64,000 bases of DNA from NCBI GenBank assembly GCA_916613615.1, contig OU744724.1, forward strand, positions 34,545,607-34,609,606. Direction: 5' to 3'. The translations under genes and the position numbers were made by a program. Source of the DNA: Steromphala cineraria (taxonomy: Eukaryota; Mollusca; Gastropoda; Trochida; Trochidae). Every line of letters begins with the position of its first letter. Position 1 is the stretch's first letter. The notes beneath the pieces are model-generated. The model had not been told where the DNA came from. It saw nothing but the letters and a program-made list of their open reading frames with translations, and did not search any database. Shown here in pieces: positions 52,500 to 64,000 of the stretch.

Positions 52500-54055
52500 T
52501 TACATGTATGCACTCAGGTCAATTGCACGAAGCAAGGTACTATCTATGAGTCCATGGCGAGAACGGAACTTTCTCTTGGCAATCTCGGATCTAGGCCTTG
52601 TGTTGCACTGCCTGCTGCGTTTGTTTCCAAACCACTTCTTGACTTGATCAACACTAATTGATCCTGAGAGTGCGAGGGCTTCGCACACGGTGGCAGATGG
52701 ATATGGATGATGAAGGTTTGATCGGTACCAGCTTTCCATGAATTGAACTGCACGTTTGGTCAGAGGTGGTCTTCGCTTCACGCCTGGAACACTGATACGA
52801 GACTGCTTGATAGTTTCTTGTTCCTTTTCTTTCAATAGAGCCAAGCTTTTCTCAACCCGATCCATAACCTGAAAAAATAAGAATACTTAAGATTAAACAA
52901 AGTTGAATTTGAAAACATAATTAACAGAACACTTTGGTAAAGAATAAACTGCATTAAAGGACAGAGCCATAAGAAATAGTTGATTTGAAATTAACAGTTT
53001 TGGAAGGAATACATTGCAAAACATCAGATGTGTATATTTTGTTGAGTGAATGTTTACCTGGTGGATTTGAACATCAAAGTGCCGACAAAGCCAATCTTTG
53101 TAGTGTGCTGTCATCTGAGTATCTGTCATCAGGTTCATCCTTTCCATCTCAATACTTGCAGCATGGAAGCGGAAAAAGGTAGACAATTCTCGTACTTGGT
53201 CAGGGAAGCTTTTCTCCAAGTGTCGAAATCTGAAAAGGTAGATAATTGACATGTAAATATGCTTGCGTTTTATAAGTAGGCTTTAAATTCTCTTTCATAT
53301 GTAAATAATAATTGCCTTTAAGTGCATTATTGCACATATGCATATATTGTAAGGAACATTAATTTAAGAAAGTAACATCGGCACCGTCTTTCTGAACAAA
53401 TACGTTTAAATCAAAACAGTTATGTTGATTTAAAAATAGTAAAAATCGTGTTCATTAACATGATTAATGAACTTACCTATTTTGCAGACTGCTCTCTCTA
53501 ATGTGGATAGGAAGTTGATTTTCTTGTAGCATAGAACCAAACAGGACAGTAGGTTGTGAAACCTTCTTGCATGCAGTCTCCAAAATCACTCTTAAATCTT
53601 CTAGGACGATTTTGTTGGAAGTGGAAGTCTCAAAGAATTCCAAGGAAAAGGAGCGAGATTCTGTGTCAGGACTTGGAGCGCTCGTCTCTATGGCTGACAA
53701 TAGTGATGACATAGGCAAAGATGCTGAATCATCCTCTGACATGTGTTCTTCATCCGGAAGAACAGGCGAGTCTGGTTCAATAGATTTGAAGAGAGCACTG
53801 AGAGATTTCTGGAACTCATCATCTGAGTTGACTGTGATGTTCTGTGTGTCATCTGAAACAAAAACAGGTACAATTATATAACAGTCGCAACTCGACGAAA
53901 AAGGGGAACGTGTATCTTCCTTAAGTAGTTAAAATATTTTTAATCAATGTTTTATACATACCTATATCAGATGTGCCTCCAAAGTCAAATGACTCCCAGG
54001 ACATAAGGTTTGTAGTAAAGATGTCGGAGGAAAGAGGATATTCGGAATTTGCCAT
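52500..54055 (-). CDS. TALE (PBC-like) homeodomain protein, array copy 15
   Basis: Exons 54055-53962, 53852-53477, 53229-53058 and 52868-52500; 336 residues. It has the subgroup 13-15 changes plus Glu to Ala in exon 2 (ETACKK) and Glu to Lys in exon 4 (LLKEKEQ), both outside the homeodomain. TATA 54110-54118, start about 54087, AATAAA at 52354-52349. Confidence 0.86.
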
Positions 54056-55692
54056 GTTTAACACTGATGAAGATGCAGATTGACAATGAGTCGAAGTTGT
54101 CAGCAACCACTTTTTATACAGAGTCAAGTTAACTGTGTTCACATGGTCATCAATTTGCCATCAAAACAAGTTGAACAGCATGTCTAAACGATGAGTACGC
54201 ACTCAGTGAGTCATTCTCACTGATCCTAATTTAATTAGACTTCTTAAGAAAACACTACTGATGGACATAAAGGAAACGATCAACGATGTTTTAACAAAAA
54301 CAGAAAAAAATCAAAAGCAAACATATTGGAACTTATGTTATTTTAACCAGTATTTTGTAATTGGACAAACATCTTGGATACCATTTACTGTTTTTGTAAA
54401 CATTGAGGAAGTGAAACGTTTTCGTTGGTTTCACTCTTGTTTTATGTGATGAATGTATTGTTATTGACAATGATGAAACATTAACATGCCACAAAGTTTT
54501 AGACAACAATTACTTGACAAAACTATTTCTGCGATATTACAATTTTCTGCATATTGTGTTTGATATTCTTTGTTAATTCTTAGATTTTCTGATAGATAAA
54601 AGTTATAAAATTGCATTTTACAATACAATTATATAATTTAAACCCATGTTTACATTTACCATATAACCATTTTGTAATACAAAGGAATTAAAAAAATATG
54701 AATACTATGATCAAATTTGTTTTGATTGAATGAGTAGTTTTAAACAACTATGATTATAAATGGAGTTATTTTTTTTCATGAAATAATTGATTTTGAAAAT
54801 TGGATAGATTGTCAAGAGTACTTTTTTATATGATTCTCAAAAATGTATGATATCAAAGTGCGTTTTAATAATAAAACAACTCCTCTTCACATTACAAATT
54901 ATATATGGATGTTGGTTGACGACTTGGTTAAAACTTGTCATCGCCAATTTTTTAAAGAACCTATCATTTATTTTCCATGTCTTCTTTCTTCGTAAACCAA
55001 AACGTGTATGTCTTCTGCAGAGCATTAACCTGAAAACTTTTATTTTCCATTTCGAAATTGTGGTTTCTTCAAAATATAACGAACATTCTTTCAGTAGACA
55101 ATTTCAAATTTGAGCAGTTATTATTATTTTGAAGAACATACTTGACACTTGTCAATACTTCGAATTGCATTTGTCCAATTGGCGCTTGCTTAATATCATG
55201 TATTGTAATTAAAAACCATTTTCAATTTTGTAGTGTAATTGCTTTAGCGTGTAGATTGTTTATCATATATCTTAATCTTTGTCGTCATTCCTCAAAACCT
55301 TTACAAACCAACGTTAAATTTGTGAAGAAAAGAGTAGTGGATATTGAAACGTCTTTGGTATCCTTTGTCTCTATGACGCATGCTTTTCGCCAAGAAATAG
55401 GTCAATTGCTCAGTAGGTTGTTATATTGAGTTAGGTGTAAATAGTGTCTCCCATAAGGTTCAAATTGTATCTTTAGTTCCGAAATATCATTGCAAGACGT
55501 ATTTGTAAATGCAACACATGACAATATATTCATTTCAAGGTTTTATTCAAACAAACAACAAATGTAACAAAACATTAATGTAGCATTTCATGTCATGCAA
55601 GACGTATACAATAGCACTTCATATTTGATAACAATCATAACAAGTGGTACACTGTTCATATACAAGTAATTGCAAAGATGTACACAATCAAT

Positions 55693-57229
55693 TTACATGT
55701 ATGCACTCAGGTCAATTGCACAAAGCAAGGTACTGTCTTTGAGTCCATGGCGAGAACGGAACTTTCTCTTGGCAATCTCGGATCTAGGCCTTGTGTTGCA
55801 CTGCCTGCTGCGTTTGTTTCCAAACCACTTCTTGACTTGATCAACACTAATTGATCCTGAGAGTGCGAGGGCTTCGCACACGGTGGCAGATGGATATGGA
55901 TGATGAAGGTTTGATCGGTACCAGCTTTCCATGAATTGAACTGCACGTTTGGTCAGAGGTGGTCTTCGCTTCACGCCTGGAACACTGATACGAGACTGCT
56001 TGATGGTTTCTTGTTCCTTTTCTTCCAATAGAGCCAAGCTTTTCTCAACCCGATCCATAACCTGAAAAAATAAGAATACTTAAGATTAAACAAAGTTGAA
56101 TTTGAAAACATAATTAACAGAACACTTTGGTAAAGAATAAACTGCATTAAAGGACAGAGCCATAAAAAATAGTTGATTTGAAATTAACAGTTTTGGAAGG
56201 AATACATTGCAAAACATCAGATGTGTATATTTTGTTGAGTGAATGTTTACCTGGTGGATTTGAACATCAAAGTGCCGACAAAGCCAATCTTTGTAGTGTG
56301 CTGTCATCTGAGTATCTGTCATCAGGTTCATCCTTTCCATCTCAATACTTGCAGCATGGAAGCGGAAAAAGGTAGATAATTCTCGTACTTGGTCAGGGAA
56401 GCTTTTCTCCAAGTGTCGAAATCTGAAAAGGTAGATAATTGACATGTAAATCTGCTTGCGTTTTATAAGTAGGCTTTAAACGCTCTTTCATATGTACATA
56501 ATAATTGCCTTTAAGTGCATTATTGCACATATGCATATATTGTAAGGAACATTAATTTAAGGAAGTCACCGTCTTTCTGAACAAATACGTTTAAATCAAA
56601 ACTAACAGTTATGTTAAATTCGTGTTAATTAACATGATTAATGAACTTACCTATTTTGCAGACTGCTCTCTCTAATGTGGATAGGAAGTTGATTTTCTTG
56701 TAGCATAGAACCAAACAGGACAGTAGGTTGTGAAACCTTCTTGCATTCAGTCTCCAAAATCCCTCTTAAATCTTCTAGGACGATTTTGTTGGAAGTGGAA
56801 GTCTCAAAGAATTCCAAGGAAAAGGAGCGAGATTCTGTGTCAGGACTTGGAGCGCTCGTCTCTATGGCTGACAATAGTGATGACATAGGCAAAGATGCTG
56901 AATCATCCTCTGACATGTATTCTTCATCCGGAAGAACAGGCGAGTCTGGTTCAATAGATTTGAAGAGAGCACTGAGAGATTTCTGGAACTCATCATCTGA
57001 GTTGACTGTGATGTTCTGTGTGTCATCTGAAACAAAAACAGGTACAATTATATAACAGTCGCAACTCGACGAAAAAGGGTAACGTGTATCTTCCTTAAGT
57101 AGTTAAAATATTTTTAATCAATGTTTTATACATACCTATATCAGATGTGCCTCCAAAGTCAAATGACTCCCAGGACATAAGGTCTGTAGTAAAGATGTCG
57201 GAGGAAAGAGGATATTCGGAATTTGCCAT
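55693..57229 (-). CDS. TALE (PBC-like) homeodomain protein, array copy 16
   Basis: Exons 57229-57136, 57026-56651, 56422-56251 and 56061-55693; 336 residues. It begins a subgroup (16-18) with His68 to Tyr in exon 2 (DEEYMSEDD) and Cys in the C-terminal STLLCAIDL. Intron 2 is the short form also seen in copy 10. TATA 57284-57292, start about 57261, AATAAA at 55547-55542. Confidence 0.86.
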
Positions 57230-58080
57230 GTTTAACACTGATGAAGATGCAGATTGACAATGAGTCGAAGTTGTCAGCAACCACTTTTTATACAGAGTCA
57301 AGTTAACTGTGTTCACATGGTCATCAATTTGCCATCAAAACAAGTTGAACAGCATGTCTAAACGATGAGTACGCACTCAGTGAGTCATTCTCACTGATCC
57401 TAATTTATTTAGACTTCTTAAGAAAACACTACTGATGGACATAAAGGAAACGATCAACGATGTTTTAACAAAAACAGAAATAAATCAAAAGCAAACATAT
57501 TGGAACTGAAGTTATTTTAACCAGTATTTTGTAATTGGACAAACATTTTGGATACCATTTACTGTTTTGTAAACATTGAGGAAGTGAAACGTTTTCGTTG
57601 GTTTCACTCTTGTTTTAGGTGATGAATGTATTGTTATTGACAATGATGAAACATTAACATGCCAAAGTTTTAGACAACAATTACTTGACAAAACTATTTC
57701 TGCGATATTACAATTTTCTGCATATTGTGTTTGATATTCTTTGTTAATTCTTAGATTTTCTGATAGATAAAAGTTATAAAATTGCATTTTACAATACAAT
57801 TATATAATTTAAACCCATGTTTACATTTACCATATAACCATTTTGTAATACAAAGGAATTAAAAAAATATGAATACTATGATCAAATTTGTTTTGATTGA
57901 ATAAGTAGTTTTAAACAACTATGATTATAAATGGAGTTATTTTTGTTCATGAAATAATTGATTTTGAAAATTCTTGGATAGATTGTCAAGAGTACTTTTT
58001 TATATGATTTTCAAAAATGTATGATATCAAAGTGCGTTTTAATAAGAAAACAACTCCTCTTCACATTACAAATTATATAT

Positions 58081-58100
58081 GGATGTTGGTTAATATCATG
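58081..58100. other. Deletion junction defining the 2,903-bp units
   Basis: Here GGATGTTGGTT runs directly into AATATCATG. In other units about 290 bp lie between these points (for example about 54,919 to 55,193). The same junction recurs at about 60,984-61,003 and 63,887-63,906, so it was copied with units 17 and 18 and the following partial unit. The promoter and poly(A) signal lie outside the deletion. Confidence 0.8.
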
Positions 58101-58595
58101 TATTGTAATTAAAAACCATTTTCAATTTTGTAGTGTAATTGCTTTAGCGTGTAGATTGTTTATCATATATCTTAATCTTTGTCGTCATTCCTCAAAACCT
58201 TTACAAACCAACGTTAAATTTGTGAAGAAAACTTGAGTAGTGGATATTGAAACGTCTTTGATATCCTTTGTCTGTATGACGCATGCTTTTCGCCAAGAAA
58301 TAGGTCAATTGCTCAGTAGGTTGTTATATTGAGTTAGGTGTAAATAGAGTCTCCCATAAGGTTCAAATTGTATCTTTAGTTCCGAAATATCATTGCAAGA
58401 CGTATTTGTAAATGCAACACATGACAATATATTCATTTCAAGGTTTTATTCAAACAAACAACAAATGTAACAAAACATTAATGTAGCATTTCATGTCATG
58501 CAAGACGTATACAATAGCACTTCATATTTGATAACAATCATAACAAGTGGTACACTGTTCATATACAAGTAATTGCAAAGATGTACACAATCAAT

Positions 58596-60132
58596 TTACA
58601 TGTATGCACTCAGGTCAATTGCACAAAGCAAGGTACTGTCTTTGAGTCCATGGCGAGAACGGAACTTTCTCTTGGCAATCTCGGATCTAGGCCTTGTGTT
58701 GCACTGCCTGCTGCGTTTGTTTCCAAACCACTTCTTGACTTGATCAACACTAATTGATCCTGAGAGTGCGAGGGCTTCGCACACGGTGGCAGATGGATAT
58801 GGATGATGAAGGTTTGATCGGTACCAGCTTTCCATGAATTGAACTGCACGTTTGGTCAGAGGTGGTCTTCGCTTCACGCCTGGAACACTGATACGAGACT
58901 GCTTGATGGTTTCTTGTTCCTTTTCTTCCAATAGAGCCAAGCTTTTCTCAACCCGATCCATAACCTGAAAAAATAAGAATACTTAAGATTAAACAAAGTT
59001 GAATTTGAAAACATAATTAACAGAACACTTTGGTAAAGAATAAACTGCATTAAAGGACAGAGCCATAAAAAATAGTTGATTTGAAATTAACAGTTTTGGA
59101 AGGAATACATTGCAAAACATCAGATGTGTATATTTTGTTGAGTGAATGTTTACCTGGTGGATTTGAACATCAAAGTGCCGACAAAGCCAATCTTTGTAGT
59201 GTGCTGTCATCTGAGTATCTGTCATCAGGTTCATCCTTTCCATCTCAATACTTGCAGCATGGAAGCGGAAAAAGGTAGATAATTCTCGTACTTGGTCAGG
59301 GAAGCTTTTCTCCAAGTGTCGAAATCTGAAAAGGTAGATAATTGACATGTAAATCTGCTTGCGTTTTATAAGTAGGCTTTAAACGCTCTTTCATATGTAC
59401 ATAATAATTGCCTTTAAGTGCATTATTGCACATATGCATATATTGTAAGGAACATTAATTTAAGGAAGTCACCGTCTTTCTGAACAAATACGTTTAAATC
59501 AAAACTAACAGTTATGTTAAATTCGTGTTAATTAACATGATTAATGAACTTACCTATTTTGCAGACTGCTCTCTCTAATGTGGATAGGAAGTTGATTTTC
59601 TTGTAGCATAGAACCAAACAGGACAGTAGGTTGTGAAACCTTCTTGCATTCAGTCTCCAAAATCCCTCTTAAATCTTCTAGGACGATTTTGTTGGAAGTG
59701 GAAGTCTCAAAGAATTCCAAGGAAAAGGAGCGAGATTCTGTGTCAGGACTTGGAGCGCTCGTCTCTATGGCTGACAATAGTGATGACATAGGCAAAGATG
59801 CTGAATCATCCTCTGACATGTATTCTTCATCCGGAAGAACAGGCGAGTCTGGTTCAATAGATTTGAAGAGAGCACTGAGAGATTTCTGGAACTCATCATC
59901 TGAGTTGACTGTGATGTTCTGTGTGTCATCTGAAACAAAAACAGGTACAATTATATAACAGTCGCAACTCGACGAAAAAGGGTAACGTGTATCTTCCTTA
60001 AGTAGTTAAAATATTTTTAATCAATGTTTTATACATACCTATATCAGATGTGCCTCCAAAGTCAAATGACTCCCAGGACATAAGGTCTGTAGTAAAGATG
60101 TCGGAGGAAAGAGGATATTCGGAATTTGCCAT
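58596..60132 (-). CDS. TALE (PBC-like) homeodomain protein, array copy 17
   Basis: Exons 60132-60039, 59929-59554, 59325-59154 and 58964-58596; predicted protein identical to copy 16. It is the first gene whose 3' flank has the shortened spacer. TATA 60187-60195, start about 60164, AATAAA at 58450-58445. Confidence 0.86.
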
Positions 60133-61498
60133 GTTTAACACTGATGAAGATGCAGATTGACAATGAGTCGAAGTTGTCAGCAACCACTTTTTATACAGAG
60201 TCAAGTTAACTGTGTTCACATGGTCATCAATTTGCCATCAAAACAAGTTGAACAGCATGTCTAAACGATGAGTACGCACTCAGTGAGTCATTCTCACTGA
60301 TCCTAATTTATTTAGACTTCTTAAGAAAACACTACTGATGGACATAAAGGAAACGATCAACGATGTTTTAACAAAAACAGAAATAAATCAAAAGCAAACA
60401 TATTGGAACTGAAGTTATTTTAACCAGTATTTTGTAATTGGACAAACATTTTGGATACCATTTACTGTTTTGTAAACATTGAGGAAGTGAAACGTTTTCG
60501 TTGGTTTCACTCTTGTTTTAGGTGATGAATGTATTGTTATTGACAATGATGAAACATTAACATGCCAAAGTTTTAGACAACAATTACTTGACAAAACTAT
60601 TTCTGCGATATTACAATTTTCTGCATATTGTGTTTGATATTCTTTGTTAATTCTTAGATTTTCTGATAGATAAAAGTTATAAAATTGCATTTTACAATAC
60701 AATTATATAATTTAAACCCATGTTTACATTTACCATATAACCATTTTGTAATACAAAGGAATTAAAAAAATATGAATACTATGATCAAATTTGTTTTGAT
60801 TGAATAAGTAGTTTTAAACAACTATGATTATAAATGGAGTTATTTTTGTTCATGAAATAATTGATTTTGAAAATTCTTGGATAGATTGTCAAGAGTACTT
60901 TTTTATATGATTTTCAAAAATGTATGATATCAAAGTGCGTTTTAATAAGAAAACAACTCCTCTTCACATTACAAATTATATATGGATGTTGGTTAATATC
61001 ATGTATTGTAATTAAAAACCATTTTCAATTTTGTAGTGTAATTGCTTTAGCGTGTAGATTGTTTATCATATATCTTAATCTTTGTCGTCATTCCTCAAAA
61101 CCTTTACAAACCAACGTTAAATTTGTGAAGAAAACTTGAGTAGTGGATATTGAAACGTCTTTGATATCCTTTGTCTGTATGACGCATGCTTTTCGCCAAG
61201 AAATAGGTCAATTGCTCAGTAGGTTGTTATATTGAGTTAGGTGTAAATAGAGTCTCCCATAAGGTTCAAATTGTATCTTTAGTTCCGAAATATCATTGCA
61301 AGACGTATTTGTAAATGCAACACATGACAATATATTCATTTCAAGGTTTTATTCAAACAAACAACAAATGTAACAAAACATTAATGTAGCATTTCATGTC
61401 ATGCAAGACGTATACAATAGCACTTCATATTTGATAACAATCATAACAAGTGGTACACTGTTCATATACAAGTAATTGCAAAGATGTACACAATCAAT

Positions 61499-63035
61499 TT
61501 ACATGTATGCACTCAGGTCAATTGCACAAAGCAAGGTACTGTCTTTGAGTCCATGGCGAGAACGGAACTTTCTCTTGGCAATCTCGGATCTAGGCCTTGT
61601 GTTGCACTGCCTGCTGCGTTTGTTTCCAAACCACTTCTTGACTTGATCAACACTAATTGATCCTGAGAGTGCGAGGGCTTCGCACACGGTGGCAGATGGA
61701 TATGGATGATGAAGGTTTGATCGGTACCAGCTTTCCATGAATTGAACTGCACGTTTGGTCAGAGGTGGTCTTCGCTTCACGCCTGGAACACTGATACGAG
61801 ACTGCTTGATGGTTTCTTGTTCCTTTTCTTCCAATAGAGCCAAGCTTTTCTCAACCCGATCCATAACCTGAAAAAATAAGAATACTTAAGATTAAACAAA
61901 GTTGAATTTGAAAACATAATTAACAGAACACTTTGGTAAAGAATAAACTGCATTAAAGGACAGAGCCATAAAAAATAGTTGATTTGAAATTAACAGTTTT
62001 GGAAGGAATACATTGCAAAACATCAGATGTGTATATTTTGTTGAGTGAATGTTTACCTGGTGGATTTGAACATCAAAGTGCCGACAAAGCCAATCTTTGT
62101 AGTGTGCTGTCATCTGAGTATCTGTCATCAGGTTCATCCTTTCCATCTCAATACTTGCAGCATGGAAGCGGAAAAAGGTAGATAATTCTCGTACTTGGTC
62201 AGGGAAGCTTTTCTCCAAGTGTCGAAATCTGAAAAGGTAGATAATTGACATGTAAATCTGCTTGCGTTTTATAAGTAGGCTTTAAACGCTCTTTCATATG
62301 TACATAATAATTGCCTTTAAGTGCATTATTGCACATATGCATATATTGTAAGGAACATTAATTTAAGGAAGTCACCGTCTTTCTGAACAAATACGTTTAA
62401 ATCAAAACTAACAGTTATGTTAAATTCGTGTTAATTAACATGATTAATGAACTTACCTATTTTGCAGACTGCTCTCTCTAATGTGGATAGGAAGTTGATT
62501 TTCTTGTAGCATAGAACCAAACAGGACAGTAGGTTGTGAAACCTTCTTGCATTCAGTCTCCAAAATCCCTCTTAAATCTTCTAGGACGATTTTGTTGGAA
62601 GTGGAAGTCTCAAAGAATTCCAAGGAAAAGGAGCGAGATTCTGTGTCAGGACTTGGAGCGCTCGTCTCTATGGCTGACAATAGTGATGACATAGGCAAAG
62701 ATGCTGAATCATCCTCTGACATGTATTCTTCATCCGGAAGAACAGGCGAGTCTGGTTCAATAGATTTGAAGAGAGCACTGAGAGATTTCTGGAACTCATC
62801 ATCTGAGTTGACTGTGATGTTCTGTGTGTCATCTGAAACAAAAACAGGTACAATTATATAACAGTCGCAACTCGACGAAAAAGGGTAACGTGTATCTTCC
62901 TTAAGTAGTTAAAATATTTTTAATCAATGTTTTATACATACCTATATCAGATGTGCCTCCAAAGTCAAATGACTCCCAGGACATAAGGTCTGTAGTAAAG
63001 ATGTCGGAGGAAAGAGGATATTCGGAATTTGCCAT
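61499..63035 (-). CDS. TALE (PBC-like) homeodomain protein, array copy 18
   Basis: Exons 63035-62942, 62832-62457, 62228-62057 and 61867-61499; predicted protein identical to copies 16 and 17. Every feature lies exactly 2903 bp from its counterpart in copy 17, and I saw no base differences on reading. TATA 63090-63098, start about 63067, AATAAA at 61353-61348. Confidence 0.86.
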
Positions 63036-64000
63036 GTTTAACACTGATGAAGATGCAGATTGACAATGAGTCGAAGTTGTCAGCAACCACTTTTTATACA
63101 GAGTCAAGTTAACTGTGTTCACATGGTCATCAATTTGCCATCAAAACAAGTTGAACAGCATGTCTAAACGATGAGTACGCACTCAGTGAGTCATTCTCAC
63201 TGATCCTAATTTATTTAGACTTCTTAAGAAAACACTACTGATGGACATAAAGGAAACGATCAACGATGTTTTAACAAAAACAGAAATAAATCAAAAGCAA
63301 ACATATTGGAACTGAAGTTATTTTAACCAGTATTTTGTAATTGGACAAACATTTTGGATACCATTTACTGTTTTGTAAACATTGAGGAAGTGAAACGTTT
63401 TCGTTGGTTTCACTCTTGTTTTAGGTGATGAATGTATTGTTATTGACAATGATGAAACATTAACATGCCAAAGTTTTAGACAACAATTACTTGACAAAAC
63501 TATTTCTGCGATATTACAATTTTCTGCATATTGTGTTTGATATTCTTTGTTAATTCTTAGATTTTCTGATAGATAAAAGTTATAAAATTGCATTTTACAA
63601 TACAATTATATAATTTAAACCCATGTTTACATTTACCATATAACCATTTTGTAATACAAAGGAATTAAAAAAATATGAATACTATGATCAAATTTGTTTT
63701 GATTGAATAAGTAGTTTTAAACAACTATGATTATAAATGGAGTTATTTTTGTTCATGAAATAATTGATTTTGAAAATTCTTGGATAGATTGTCAAGAGTA
63801 CTTTTTTATATGATTTTCAAAAATGTATGATATCAAAGTGCGTTTTAATAAGAAAACAACTCCTCTTCACATTACAAATTATATATGGATGTTGGTTAAT
63901 ATCATGTATTGTAATTAAAAACCATTTTCAATTTTGTAGTGTAATTGCTTTAGCGTGTAGATTGTTTATCATATATCTTAATCTTTGTCGTCATTCCTCA

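Larger units (their letters stand above)
1..64000. repeat. Tandem macrosatellite array of a homeobox gene
   Basis: The same unit recurs head to tail across the window. Stop codons of successive gene copies lie at 1406, 4579, 7749, 10928, 14106, 17285, 20464, 23646, 26828, 36570, 39746, 42945, 46136, 49324, 52500, 55693, 58596 and 61499. Spacings are 3170-3199 bp, except 9742 bp across the LINE-bearing spacer and exactly 2903 bp for the last two. Each unit has a gene of about 1.75 kb from start site to poly(A) site and a spacer of about 1.4 kb. Differences between units are scattered single bases and small indels. Both ends of the window lie inside spacers, so the true copy number is higher. 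Confidence 0.97.

Noticed and set aside
1..64000. CRISPR array, rRNA array or bacterial operon
   Set aside because: Units are about 3 kb with introns, a TATA box and poly(A) signals. No short spaced repeats, rRNA-like sequence or ribosome-binding sites are seen.

Overview
The window is AT-rich metazoan DNA, almost all of it one head-to-tail array (a macrosatellite). The unit is about 3.17-3.20 kb, or 2,903 bp at the right end. Each unit carries one small four-exon gene on the minus strand, encoding a homeodomain protein of 334-336 residues. I count 18 complete gene copies. The array runs off both ends: base 1 falls in a spacer equivalent to base 3175, and base 64000 falls in the spacer beyond copy 18. 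Spliceosomal GT-AG introns, TATA/initiator promoters and a CR1/Jockey-type LINE with an apurinic endonuclease make this an animal. A marine invertebrate such as a mollusc or other spiralian is my best guess, but it is inference only.

Gene. Exon 1 (94 nt) and exon 2 (370 or 376 nt) encode an acidic, serine-rich N-terminal half. Exon 3 (172 nt) encodes a charged, probably helical stretch. Exon 4 (369 nt) holds the whole homeodomain. The homeodomain has the three-residue loop extension of the TALE class (LHHPYPS) and the PBC/PBX recognition-helix signature WFGNKR with Gly at position 50. I see no PBC or MEIS domain upstream. Every copy has a TATA box about 31 nt before an initiator, a leader of about 32 nt, three tiny introns (about 109, 251 and 189 nt in copy 1) and an AATAAA signal about 146 nt after the stop. 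Seventeen copies are open throughout. Copy 2 has a stop codon in exon 3, before the homeodomain.

Layout. 1-28.4 kb: copies 1-9. 28.4-36.4 kb: an enlarged spacer holding a nearly full-length LINE on the plus strand (about 29,238-34,805; ORF1 with two frame breaks, ORF2 with one), followed by nested duplications of spacer sequence. 36.5-57.2 kb: copies 10-16. 57.2-64 kb: copies 17 and 18 in shortened 2,903-bp units. Every spacer also carries about 100 bp matching the 3' end of the LINE, and the LINE sits exactly at the edge of one of these tails.

Interpretation. The array looks like a recently amplified and partly homogenised homeobox gene. Its architecture recalls mammalian DUX4/D4Z4 arrays, in which a homeobox gene is repeated in units of about 3.3 kb. 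Shared variants show dimeric higher-order duplications (copies 4-5 and 6-7; 13 and 15), exchange between non-adjacent copies (10 and 16-18), and a consistent coding difference between copies left and right of the LINE. The proteins are probably nuclear DNA-binding regulators; target genes and expression timing cannot be read from this sequence.
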